Assembly (NCBI GenBank): GCA_004551485.1
Contig: SBLD01000004.1
Location: 186,001 to 250,000 of the forward strand
Reading direction: 5' to 3'
Origin: Billgrantia azerbaijanica
GTDB taxonomy: Bacteria; Pseudomonadota; Gammaproteobacteria; Pseudomonadales; Halomonadaceae
Length of the DNA stretch: 64,000 nucleotides
Shown here one piece after another: positions 21,599-30,230 of this stretch. Position numbers and translations under genes: made by a program. Below the pieces are notes generated by a model. The model was not told where the DNA came from. It did no database searches and saw only the letters and a list, made by a program, of their open reading frames with translations. How positions within the stretch are numbered: the stretch's first letter is position 1; each line of letters opens with the position of its first letter.

Positions 21599-24500
21599 GC
21601 GTGATCCACCGTATCGAGGTCGCCAACCTGCTCAACAAGCATGGTGACGTCGCCTCGCCCTGGGACGCCAAGATGCGTCACCTGCTGCTCGACCTGCGTG
21701 GCCAGTCGAGCGCCATCAGCATGGAGAACGGCTTCGGCAAGACCACGCTCGCCGAGGCGCTGATCGGCCTCCTGTCGCGGGACCGCAGCCTGCTGGCGCG
21801 GACCCGGCGCAAGTGCTCGCCCTCGTCGGTGGGCGGGGAGGGACGCAGCTGGAGCCACCTGCGCGTGGAGTTCCGCTCGCGCAGCGGCCTCGAACGCCAG
21901 GACGACATGCTCGCCGCCGCTGGCGAGGAGGTGGCCGGGGAGACCTTCGTGTTCGGCTTCTACGGCTACAGCGACGGCAGCGGGCTCTCCTTCTACCACT
22001 ACGCTGGGCGTCTCGAGGACATACCGGTGCACCACCTGACCGCCGACGGCAAGCTGGCGCTGTACGCCAACCGCGACGTCAAGGCCGCCATGGCCGATCG
22101 CGGCGTGCGCCTGACCCACAACCGCGAGGAGTGGCTTGAGGCGGTGGGCGCCCACGTGTCGCGCCGCGAGCTCGTCCAGCTCGCCGCCTTCCAGAAGGAG
22201 GGCGGGGCCGACAAGAGCCAGATCTTCAACGCCATCAAGCCGCGAGCCGGCGAGAAGGCCGACCAGGCATTCTTCTTCGAGGTGCTGGCCCCCGAGATCC
22301 TCTCCGGGGCGACCCGCGGCGAGACCGACGAGAGCGAGGAGCTGATCGAGGAGGTGATCCTCAACTCGGGCTCCAACATCACCGAGCTGCGCCATCGCCT
22401 GGAGGAGGCCGAGGGCGACCAGCGCCGCGCCGGCGACAAGGTCGCGAAGCTGGCCGCGCTGCGCGAGCAGGGCGAGGTGCTGCGCGATGCCCGCGCTCGG
22501 CTGGACGAACTCGACCAGGGCCTGGCCGCCAGCGAGGCGCTGCTCGGCGGCCAGGCGCTGCTCGGCCTGCCGGGCCTCCCCCGCGCGCCCCGCGATGCCG
22601 CGGACGGGGAGCGTGGCGACGCTCCGCTGGCCGGTTTCGCCTGGGTCGCCGGCGACACCGGCCGGCCGCGGGTCTCCACCTGGCTGCTGGCGTCGCTCTC
22701 GGGGCTCTCCGAGCGCGCGGTGCGCCAGGCGCTCTCCGAGCGCGGCGACCGGGTCGACGTTCACCGGCGCCTGATCCACCTGCCCGAGGCCGAGTGGCCG
22801 GCGAGCCGCGACGTGGGCCACGTGAGCTTCACCGCAGCCCGCGACTGGCTCGCCGAGAGCCTTGCCTTCGCCGACGATGCCGCCCGCTACCGGGCGCTTG
22901 CCGCCCTCGATGAGGGCGCCGAGGCCTTCGAGGCGGCCGACGGCAATCGCTTCCGCGAGGAGGTGATCGGCGACGGTGTCTATCTCGAGGAGCTGACGCG
23001 CGAGCTCGGGGCGTTGGACGAGCGCCGCGAGGCGTTGGAGCAGGAGCGCGACCGGCTCGAATCCCAGCAGCGCGAGTTCGTCGACAACCAGAGCTTCTAT
23101 ACCCAGGCCCTGGCCGAGGGGCTGTTCAGCGAGGCCGAGCTGGAGGCACCGGAAGCCAGCGCCGAGGCGGCCAGGCACGAAGCGAGCGAGGGGCGACAGG
23201 CCCTCAACGCGCACCTGGGGCGTATCGGCGAGCTCAAGCAGGTCGCTGCCTGGCACGCGGCGTTTCGCCGCGAGTGCCCGGATATCGCCCCGGGCGAGCG
23301 CCTGGAGGAGAAGCTGGCGCGCGAGGCCGAGCTGACTGAGGCGCTCGACGAGCTGGCCCGCCGTCGCGACGAGAGCGTGGCCGCGTTCGAGGCCGCCCGC
23401 AGCGAGCGCGAGCGACTCAATGGGGAACGCGAGCGTCTCGCCGGTGAACAGGGGGCGCTGGCGCGCGGCCAGGCCCCCTGGCGGGCCTTCGTCGAGGGCT
23501 GGCCGGGCGAGCACGTCGGCGGCTTCTGGTCGCGGCGCAAGACCGCCCTGGCCGAGCTGGAGACGAACTGCCGCGAGGCCGAGCAGCGCCATCAGGACGC
23601 CGAGCGCACCCTGGCGCGGTTGGCGCCGCTGGCCGAGGCCGCCCGCCGCTACGGCGAGCTGCACGGCGACGACGAGCCGGTTCACCTGCGCGTGCGGCTG
23701 CGTGAACGCGAGCGCGAGCTGGGCGACGAGCGCCAGCGGCTGGAGGAGGAAGCGGGGCGGCTGCGCGCGCTGCACCGGGCGCGGCTCGATTTCGCCGAGC
23801 GCAGCGAGTTGGCTCCGGAGAAGTGGCTCACCGACGCCCGGCGCCGCTACCCGCGGCTGCTGCGCGAAGCGGAGACACTGGAAGTCGATATCGTCGCCCG
23901 CGAACGCTACCTGGAGAGCCTCGCCGGCGACCCGCTCGAACGCCGCGTGGTGGAGGCCGAGGCCCATCGGCACCTGGATGACGCCGGCATCGCCTGGCAG
24001 CCGCTGCATGCGGTACTCAACGTCGAGACCCATACCCCCGAGCAGCGCCGCCAGTGGCTGGTGCAGGCGGCGGGCGTGCTCTTCGCCCCGGTGGTGGCTG
24101 GGCGCGAGGCGGCCGAGACTGCCGCCGCCACCCTGATCGAAGCGAGCCTGGCCATCCCCGTCTTCGAGTCCGAGTCGCTTGCCGGCCTGCTGGCCCAGGG
24201 CGAACCGCCGCTGGGGGCCGTGGCCGGGGTGGAGACCCTGGCAGTCAAGGCGGCGCTCGACCCGAGCTACCTGGAGGCGCTGCGCGAAGCGACCGAGACG
24301 CGCCTGGCCGCCGAGCGCGAGCGGCAGAAGGCGCTCGCTGCGGAATGCGAGCGGCTCGACCCTCATGGCGAACCGTTCGCCCTGGCGCTGCGCGCCCAGG
24401 AAGCCGACGAGGCCGAGGTCGAGGTCGCCCTCGAGGCGCTGGCCGAGCGGCAGGCGGCGCTGGCCGAGCGCGAGGCCGAGCTGGTCCCGCGCCTGACCGA

Positions 24501-26499
24501 GGCGGCGCTGGCCTGCATCGACGCCTACCAGCGCTTCCTGCAGGAGGGCGGCGAGCTGGCCAGGCAGCAGGCCGCCGAGGTACGCCTGGAGGCCGAGACG
24601 GCGCTCGCCGACCTCACGCCCGCGCGTGAGCGGGCCGCCCGCGAGCTCGAGGCGCACGGGGCCACCTGGCTGGCCGCCGAGCAGTTCAGCGATGCCGGCG
24701 GGGTCGAGCGGCTGCAGGCGCTGGAGGCGCGCCTCGCCGAGCTCGAGCGCCACCTGGCCGAGGTCGATGCCCGGCTGGCCGAGGCGAAGGAGGCGAAGGA
24801 GGCGTTCTCGCGGCGTCATGCGGAGACCGAGGCGCAGCGGCGCGCCGTCTTCGCCGATGGCGAGCGCGACCGGCTGCGCGCCCTGGTGGCATTCGAGACC
24901 GATGGCGGCGTCGACTTCATGGCCCGCGCCGCGCAGGTGCAGGCCGAGCTGGAAGCAGAGCTGGCGCGGGCCACGAAACGCGCCGACTTCGATTTCACCC
25001 GCATCCGAGCCTACCTCGAGGTGCGCGACGGCGGCGGTGGCAGCCAGAAGCTCGAGCGCGAGATTGCCCAGGTCAGGCGTGAGCTGGGCGAGGCGCGCGA
25101 GGCGCGCAAGGCGCGGGCCGCGGAGCGCGACAGGCTCGAGGCGCGCCTGGCCGAACAGCGTCGTGCCCTGGCCTGCGTCGACCAGTTGGCCGTGGAGTGG
25201 TTGCGGGTGCTGCGCGAGCTGCCCGAGGGCTGGTCGCGGCGCCTGTTCGCGCTGCAGGATCTGGCCGAGGCCAGCCGCTGGCCCGCTGGCGATGTCGAGC
25301 ACGAGGCGCGGGACGCGGCGCTGGAGGCCTGGCATGCCCAGGCCGGGGACGCCGGCGAGCTCGATGTCGAGGCGCTGGAGGCGTGCCAGCAGACCCTGCT
25401 CGACGTCGTGGGCGAGCTCAACCTGGGCGAGCGGGCGCGCAACCGCGAGCGCCAGGCGAAGACGGTCGCGGCCAGCGAACGCAAGCTGGCCGAGGCGCTG
25501 GGGGAGGCAGCCCACAGCCGCCTGTTCAGCGATACCGAGCGCGCGCGACTGGGGGAGCTGAGCCATCCCGGCGCAGCCCAGGCCAGTGCCGCGGCCCTGG
25601 ACGACCTGGCCCGCCTGCACGACCAGCTCGCCGGCCAGCTCGAGGAGCATCGCGTGCGGGTCGAGCGGCTGCACGCCTCCCGCGAGCAGATCGAGGGCAC
25701 CCTGGTGGAGCGGCTGAGCTCGATCATCTCGGACGCCGCTGGCAACCTCGACATCCTCAAGCGGGTGGCCAGGAGCAGCGGGGAGGGGGGCGCCTTCTTC
25801 GAGGTCAAGGCGTCGCTGATCGGCACCGAGGCGTTGCGCGAGCTCATCGCCACACTGCTCGCCGATATCGACGAGCACCAGGCGGCGATGCGCCGGCGCG
25901 CCGAGCGCGACGGCGGCATGGTCGACGGCGAGGCCCGGCGTCGCGACGACGATCTGTTGCGTCAGATCCGGCGTCGCATCTACCGCGGGCTGTTCCACGA
26001 CGTGGCGATCCGCCTCAAGCACGACGCCATTCGCCCCCACGGCCGGCTCTTCTCGCTCAACGAGGAGATGTCGGAGGGACAGCGCGAGGCGGTCTCGCTG
26101 ATGTGGCTGGTCAAGCTCTCGGAGTTCGCCATCGAGCGCGAACTGCGCGAACTGCCCGGCCATCACCGCCGCCGGGCACGCACCAGCCGCGAGAGCGTAA
26201 TCCTGCTCGACGGGCTGTTCTCCAAGCTCTCGCATCGCCGCCTGATCCAGGATTCGCTGGAGTCGCTGCGCAACACCCGCGGCCGCTTCCAGATGATCGG
26301 CCTGATCCACAACCCCAACTACGAGAACGACCCCGACATCTTCCCCACCTACCTGGTGGGCAGCGTGATCGGCGGCGCCCAGGGGCAGGGCGGCCACGTG
26401 ATGGTGCGTGACGGCCGCATCGCCCCACCCGAGACGCTCGGTCGCAGCCAGGGCGAGGCCAGCCTGTTCGGCATCCACGTCACCGAGCCGGCGGAGTGA
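21595..26499 (+). CDS. Giant SMC-like ATPase (MksB/JetC-type)
   Basis: 1634 aa, longer than most MksB or JetC proteins and close to MukB in scale. The N-terminal head has a Walker A-like ISMENGFGKTTLAEAL (residues 41-56). Two long coiled-coil arms (very rich in E, R, A, L) surround a mid-chain hinge-like region. The C-terminal head has a signature-like MSEGQREAVSL (S1493-Q1496) and a Walker B-like SVILLDGLFSKLS, where Asp1539 is followed by Gly instead of the usual catalytic Glu. Third gene of the overlapping operon (ATGA with the KITE gene). No JetD/MksG-type nuclease follows; the next gene is unrelated. Likely a chromosome-organising or DNA-loop-extruding complex. Confidence 0.75.
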   Translation: MSVIHRIEVANLLNKHGDVASPWDAKMRHLLLDLRGQSSAISMENGFGKTTLAEALIGLLSRDRSLLARTRRKCSPSSVGGEGRSWSHLRVEFRSRSGLERQDDMLAAAGEEVAGETFVFGFYGYSDGSGLSFYHYAGRLEDIPVHHLTADGKLALYANRDVKAAMADRGVRLTHNREEWLEAVGAHVSRRELVQLAAFQKEGGADKSQIFNAIKPRAGEKADQAFFFEVLAPEILSGATRGETDESEELIEEVILNSGSNITELRHRLEEAEGDQRRAGDKVAKLAALREQGEVLRDARARLDELDQGLAASEALLGGQALLGLPGLPRAPRDAADGERGDAPLAGFAWVAGDTGRPRVSTWLLASLSGLSERAVRQALSERGDRVDVHRRLIHLPEAEWPASRDVGHVSFTAARDWLAESLAFADDAARYRALAALDEGAEAFEAADGNRFREEVIGDGVYLEELTRELGALDERREALEQERDRLESQQREFVDNQSFYTQALAEGLFSEAELEAPEASAEAARHEASEGRQALNAHLGRIGELKQVAAWHAAFRRECPDIAPGERLEEKLAREAELTEALDELARRRDESVAAFEAARSERERLNGERERLAGEQGALARGQAPWRAFVEGWPGEHVGGFWSRRKTALAELETNCREAEQRHQDAERTLARLAPLAEAARRYGELHGDDEPVHLRVRLRERERELGDERQRLEEEAGRLRALHRARLDFAERSELAPEKWLTDARRRYPRLLREAETLEVDIVARERYLESLAGDPLERRVVEAEAHRHLDDAGIAWQPLHAVLNVETHTPEQRRQWLVQAAGVLFAPVVAGREAAETAAATLIEASLAIPVFESESLAGLLAQGEPPLGAVAGVETLAVKAALDPSYLEALREATETRLAAERERQKALAAECERLDPHGEPFALALRAQEADEAEVEVALEALAERQAALAEREAELVPRLTEAALACIDAYQRFLQEGGELARQQAAEVRLEAETALADLTPARERAARELEAHGATWLAAEQFSDAGGVERLQALEARLAELERHLAEVDARLAEAKEAKEAFSRRHAETEAQRRAVFADGERDRLRALVAFETDGGVDFMARAAQVQAELEAELARATKRADFDFTRIRAYLEVRDGGGGSQKLEREIAQVRRELGEAREARKARAAERDRLEARLAEQRRALACVDQLAVEWLRVLRELPEGWSRRLFALQDLAEASRWPAGDVEHEARDAALEAWHAQAGDAGELDVEALEACQQTLLDVVGELNLGERARNRERQAKTVAASERKLAEALGEAAHSRLFSDTERARLGELSHPGAAQASAAALDDLARLHDQLAGQLEEHRVRVERLHASREQIEGTLVERLSSIISDAAGNLDILKRVARSSGEGGAFFEVKASLIGTEALRELIATLLADIDEHQAAMRRRAERDGGMVDGEARRRDDDLLRQIRRRIYRGLFHDVAIRLKHDAIRPHGRLFSLNEEMSEGQREAVSLMWLVKLSEFAIERELRELPGHHRRRARTSRESVILLDGLFSKLSHRRLIQDSLESLRNTRGRFQMIGLIHNPNYENDPDIFPTYLVGSVIGGAQGQGGHVMVRDGRIAPPETLGRSQGEASLFGIHVTEPAE

Positions 26500-26612
26500 G
26501 GCAACCGCTGGGAGGACATCACGTGGCTCCCGGCGGTCAAAGACACAGAGCTTCGATCGGCACCGGGCGAAGCTCCGAGGGACAATCCAGTATCAGTCCG
26601 GGAGGAAGGGTC

Positions 26613-26921
26613 ATGCACGTCATCATCGATCTCTGCGTGGTGCCGCTGGGCGGCAGCGTTTCGGTCTCCGAGGAGATCGCCGCCTGCCAGCGGGTGATCC
26701 AGGCATCCGGCCTCGAGCACCACATGCACGCCTATGGCACCAACATCGAGGGGCCCTGGGACGAGGTGATGGCGGTGGTCAAGCACTGCCACGAGGTGGT
26801 GCACGAGATGGGGGCGCCGCGCATCACCACCACCATCAAGCTGGGGACGCGTACCGATCGCCAGCAGTCCATGGCCGACAAGGTGGAAAGCGTCGAGGCG
26901 AAGCTGCGCGACCAGCCGTGA
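26613..26921 (+). CDS. MTH1187-family thiamine-binding protein (DUF77)
   Basis: 102 aa, full length for the family. It shows the ferredoxin-like pattern of MTH1187/YkoF-type proteins: an N-terminal strand IDLCVVPLGGSVSVSEEIA, AYGTNIEGPWDEVMAVVKHCHE, and RITTTIKLGTRTD. Some members bind thiamine or hydroxymethylpyrimidine; in bacteria the role is not proven. The frame is open to 26496, but the ATG at 26613 has a GGAGGAAGG ribosome site. It lies 113 bases after the SMC gene. Confidence 0.85.
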   Translation: MHVIIDLCVVPLGGSVSVSEEIAACQRVIQASGLEHHMHAYGTNIEGPWDEVMAVVKHCHEVVHEMGAPRITTTIKLGTRTDRQQSMADKVESVEAKLRDQP

Positions 26922-26964
26922 CCGGGGCGGGTAGGGCCCGAAGGTCGGGGTGTCCGAGGCTCGG

Positions 26965-26982
26965 CGTCAAGTTTTCGTTACG
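26965..26982. promoter_or_regulatory. TyrR/PhhR box A upstream of hpd
   Basis: CGTCAAGTTTTCGTTACG, the counterpart of the site at 7859-7876: 16 of 18 positions are identical. It lies about 245 bases before the hpd start. Confidence 0.6.
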
Positions 26983-27036
26983 CCCTGTCAGGGTTTCTCG
27001 CCGCCCAGGCGGCGCAGCGTCCGGTGTTTCCCGGCC

Positions 27037-27054
27037 TGTCACGATTTCTTGACA
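27037..27054. promoter_or_regulatory. TyrR/PhhR box B upstream of hpd
   Basis: TGTCACGATTTCTTGACA within a longer palindrome (CCTGTCA-N8-TGACAGG, 27035-27056). It matches the phhA-phhR box B at 16 of 18 positions. The distance between boxes A and B is about 72 bases here and about 83 at phhA-phhR. Confidence 0.7.
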
Positions 27055-27225
27055 GGTGGTGGCATGAGGGGAGCGACGAGGGAGCGAGATGCCGCCCGGC
27101 AGGGCATTCCGGCCGCGCCGGGGCGGCACTAGGCTGGGGGCACATCGGACGCCACACCGGCGTCGGCCAGCCGGAACGGCACGACAACCGTCCCCTGACA
27201 ACAACAGCCCCCTGGAGGTACCGCC

Positions 27226-28332
27226 ATGCCCGCGACCGCGATCAAGGACACCGTGCAGCCCATCAGCCGGGACAATCCCATCGGCACCGATGGCTTCGCG
27301 TTCGTCGAATACACCGCCCCGACGCCCGAGGGCATCGAGGCGCTGCGTGCGCTGTTCGTCCGCATGGGCTTCACCGAGACCCGCCAGCACCGCTCCAAGC
27401 GGGTCACGCTGTTCCAGCAGGAGAACGTCAACTTCGTGCTCAACGCCGAGCCGAACAGCCACGCCGCCGAGTTCGCCCGCGTCCATGGCCCCTCGGCCTG
27501 CGCCATGGCCTGGAAGGTGGCCGATGCCAGGCAGGCCTTCGCCTATGCCGTGGCCCATGGCGCCGAGCCGGTGGACAATCCGGTCGGCCCCGGCGAAGTG
27601 GGCATTCCCGCCGTGAAGGGCATCGGCGGCTCGCTGCTCTACTTCGTCGACGACCAGGTCGACCGCGACGGGCGCACCATCTACGACGTCGACTTCGAAG
27701 CGATTCCCGGCCGTTCGCCCAACGACAACAGCGTGGGCCTCAAGGTGCTCGACCACCTGACCCACAACGTCGACCGCGGCCAGATGGACCCCTGGGCGGA
27801 CTTCTACACCGCCATCGCCAACTTCCGCGAGAATCGCTACTTCGATATCAAGGGCAAGAAGACCGGGCTGCACTCCCGGGCCATGACCGCGCCCTGCGGC
27901 AAGATGCACATCCCGATCAACGAGTCCGCCGACGATACCTCGCAGATCGCCGAATTCCTGCGCGAGTACAACGGCGAGGGCATCCAGCACCTGGCCATGG
28001 CCACCGACGACATCTACGCCACGGTGCGCGCCCTGCGCGCCAACGGCGTGACCTTCCTCTCCACGCCGGACACCTACTACGAGAAGGTGGACCAGCGCGT
28101 GCCCAACCACGAGGAGGACGTGGCGGCGCTGCGCGAACTGAACCTGCTGATCGACGGCGGCCCCGATGAGGGGGTGCTGCTGCAGATCTTCACCGAGACG
28201 GTGATCGGTCCGATCTTCTTCGAGATCATCCAGCGCAAGGGCAACGACGGCTTCGGCGAGGGCAACTTCAAGGCGCTGTTCGAATCGATCGAGGAGGATC
28301 AGATCCGTCGCGGCGTCCTCAAGGCCGATTGA
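27226..28332 (+). CDS. hpd: 4-Hydroxyphenylpyruvate dioxygenase
   Basis: 368 aa, two-domain VOC-fold non-haem iron dioxygenase. It converts 4-hydroxyphenylpyruvate to homogentisate in tyrosine degradation. Iron ligands are visible in the C-terminal domain: His of VLDHLTHNV, His of GIQHLAMATDD and Glu of IFFEIIQRKG. The C-terminal gate helix region FGEGNFKALFESIEEDQ is intact. GGAGG precedes the ATG. It carries the same pair of operators as phhA-phhR and should belong to the same regulon. A terminator follows directly. No hmgA or fahA gene is in the window. Confidence 0.97.
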   Translation: MPATAIKDTVQPISRDNPIGTDGFAFVEYTAPTPEGIEALRALFVRMGFTETRQHRSKRVTLFQQENVNFVLNAEPNSHAAEFARVHGPSACAMAWKVADARQAFAYAVAHGAEPVDNPVGPGEVGIPAVKGIGGSLLYFVDDQVDRDGRTIYDVDFEAIPGRSPNDNSVGLKVLDHLTHNVDRGQMDPWADFYTAIANFRENRYFDIKGKKTGLHSRAMTAPCGKMHIPINESADDTSQIAEFLREYNGEGIQHLAMATDDIYATVRALRANGVTFLSTPDTYYEKVDQRVPNHEEDVAALRELNLLIDGGPDEGVLLQIFTETVIGPIFFEIIQRKGNDGFGEGNFKALFESIEEDQIRRGVLKAD

Positions 28333-28339
28333 GCGTCAT

Positions 28340-28367
28340 GCACCCCCGCCCGTCGGGGCGGGGGTGC
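28340..28367 (+). terminator. Terminator after hpd
   Basis: A perfect 12-bp stem (GCACCCCCGCCC / GGGCGGGGGTGC) with loop GTCG, eight bases past the stop, followed by CATTATC. Confidence 0.75.
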
Positions 28368-28486
28368 CATTATCAGAACAAAACGTCGTAATACTGCCAT
28401 TCCACAACAAAATCCGTCACAATAGCGGCCGGATTCCGGTCGGTCTGCGTGTCGGGTGACAACAATCTAGTGCTCCCTGGTGATTC

Positions 28487-29947
28487 ATGACGACTCCACA
28501 ACACTCTCGTACCCAGTGGCTGGGCCGCTGGGGCTTCGTGCTGGCGGCCACCGGTTCGGCCGTCGGCCTGGGCAATATCTGGAAGTTCCCCTACATGACC
28601 GGCGAGTACGGCGGCGGCGCCTTCGTGCTGGTTTACCTGGCGTGCATCCTGGCGGTGGGCGTGCCGGTGATGATGACCGAGATCGCCTTCGGTCGCCGCG
28701 GGCGGGGTAGCCCCGTGGACGCGGTGCGCCGCGTGGTGAGCGCGTCCGGCCGCTCCCCGGCGTGGTCGCTGCTGGGCTGGATGGCGATGCTCTGCGGCTT
28801 CCTGATCCTGTCGTTCTACGTGGTGGTGGCCGGCTGGTCGTTCGCCTACCTGTGGAAGGCGATGAGCGGCGGACTGGCCGGGGCCAGCGTCGACGACATG
28901 GCGGCGATCTTCGTGGCCAACAACGCCAGCCCGTTCAGCCTGGGCTTCTGGAGCACCCTGGTGACGCTCGCCACCATGCTGATCGTCGGCAGGGGGGTGC
29001 AGGCGGGCATCGAGAAGAGCGTCAGCTGGATGATGCCGGGGATGGTGATCATGCTGGCCATCCTCATCGGCTACGGCATGTTCTCCGGCGGTTTCATGGA
29101 GGCGCTGCGCTTCCTCTTCGTCTTCGATGCCGGCAGCCTCTCCAGCGAAGGAATGCTGGCGGCGCTGGGCCACGCCTTCTTCACCCTGTCGCTCGCCTCG
29201 GGGGCGATCCTCACCTACGGCAGCTATCTGCCGGCACGCGCCTCCATCGCTCGGACCACCCTCACGGTGGCCGTCGCCGATACCCTGGTGGCGCTGATGG
29301 CGGGGCTGGCCATCTTCCCGGTGATCTTCGCCAACGGCATGAGCCCGCAGGGCGGCCCGGGCCTGCTCTTCATGAGCCTGCCGCTGGCCTTCCAGGCGAT
29401 GCCGCTGGGCGGGCTCTTCGCCATCCTGTTCTTCGTCATGCTCTCCATGGCGGCGTTGACCTCGGCGATCTCCATGGTCGAGGCGACCGTCTCCTGGCTC
29501 ACCGACAACAAGGGCATCTCGCGGCGTGCCGCCGCCTGGGGCACCGGCCTGGTGCTGTGGCTGGTCAGCACCCTGGCGATGCTCTCCTTCAACCTCGGCG
29601 CCGACTGGACGCTCGCCGGACGTCATTTCTTCGACTGGCTTGACTACCTCACCTCGCGCTGGATGATGCCGCTGGGCGGCCTGGGCATGGTGCTGCTGGC
29701 GGGTTTCGTGCTGAACAGCGAGACCTTCCGTGAGGAGTTGGCACTGACGCCGCGCTGGCACGCGCTGTGGCTGTTCATGGTGCGCTACGTGAGCCCGCTC
29801 GGCATCCTGATGATCTTCGTCGACGCCCTGGGCATCGCCCGCGTCGAGTTCGCCGTCCACTGGCCGTGGCTGCTGGCACTGCTGGTGGCGACCACCGTGA
29901 TCGGCGAGTGGGTCAGCCCACGCCTGAGGCGACAGCTGGCGGGCTGA
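28487..29947 (+). CDS. Sodium-dependent amino acid symporter, NSS family
   Basis: 486 aa integral inner-membrane protein with about 11-12 hydrophobic segments. The NSS signature in TM1, GSAVGLGNIWKFPYMTG, holds the residues that coordinate Na+ and the amino acid substrate. The length matches 11-12-TM bacterial NSS transporters such as Tyt1. Position next to hpd suggests an aromatic amino acid substrate, but no TyrR-like box was found in its own 110-base upstream gap, so this is inference. The ribosome site is weak. A terminator hairpin follows at 29975. Confidence 0.88.
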   Translation: MTTPQHSRTQWLGRWGFVLAATGSAVGLGNIWKFPYMTGEYGGGAFVLVYLACILAVGVPVMMTEIAFGRRGRGSPVDAVRRVVSASGRSPAWSLLGWMAMLCGFLILSFYVVVAGWSFAYLWKAMSGGLAGASVDDMAAIFVANNASPFSLGFWSTLVTLATMLIVGRGVQAGIEKSVSWMMPGMVIMLAILIGYGMFSGGFMEALRFLFVFDAGSLSSEGMLAALGHAFFTLSLASGAILTYGSYLPARASIARTTLTVAVADTLVALMAGLAIFPVIFANGMSPQGGPGLLFMSLPLAFQAMPLGGLFAILFFVMLSMAALTSAISMVEATVSWLTDNKGISRRAAAWGTGLVLWLVSTLAMLSFNLGADWTLAGRHFFDWLDYLTSRWMMPLGGLGMVLLAGFVLNSETFREELALTPRWHALWLFMVRYVSPLGILMIFVDALGIARVEFAVHWPWLLALLVATTVIGEWVSPRLRRQLAG

Positions 29948-29974
29948 CCACCGCCTCTCGACCCGGCTTCCGCC

Positions 29975-30004
29975 AACGACCTCCGCCAGCGTGCGGGGGT
30001 CGTT
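29975..30004 (+). terminator. Terminator after the NSS symporter gene
   Basis: AACGACCTCCGC (29975-29986) pairs with GCGGGGGTCGTT (29993-30004) with one G-U step and a 6-nt loop, followed by CGTTGGTTGGT. Confidence 0.7.
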
Positions 30005-30230
30005 CGTTGGTTGGTACGTCGCGTGCCCATTGACGAGGTAGCTGCGGCATACCATGCCGAAAGCGTAGGTGACGACTCAGACCTTCGCCTGGTCCCGGTA
30101 ACCCAGTGGTTGGGTATCTGGTATCGTTGGATGCCGGGATGCAGCTCCATCTGAATCGTTGAAGCTGCCACGCGATATCCGGGCGTTGACCGGAATCGCG
30201 ATGGGTACCCTGGGCTGGATGAGGACGGAT

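Noticed and set aside
21232-26478. A 1748-codon open frame on the minus strand opposite the SMC and KITE genes
   Set aside because: It is the antisense shadow of GC-rich coding DNA; its composition is low-complexity (Leu, Gly, Arg, Ala, Gln) without domains, and the plus-strand genes have clear motifs and coupled starts.
19317-26499. Complete Wadjet (JetABCD) defence system
   Set aside because: No JetD-like nuclease is encoded; the following gene is an MTH1187-family protein, so only the SMC complex can be claimed.
28373-30055. A 560-codon minus-strand frame opposite the NSS symporter gene
   Set aside because: Low-complexity His/Gln/Arg-rich product; the symporter on the plus strand is clear.
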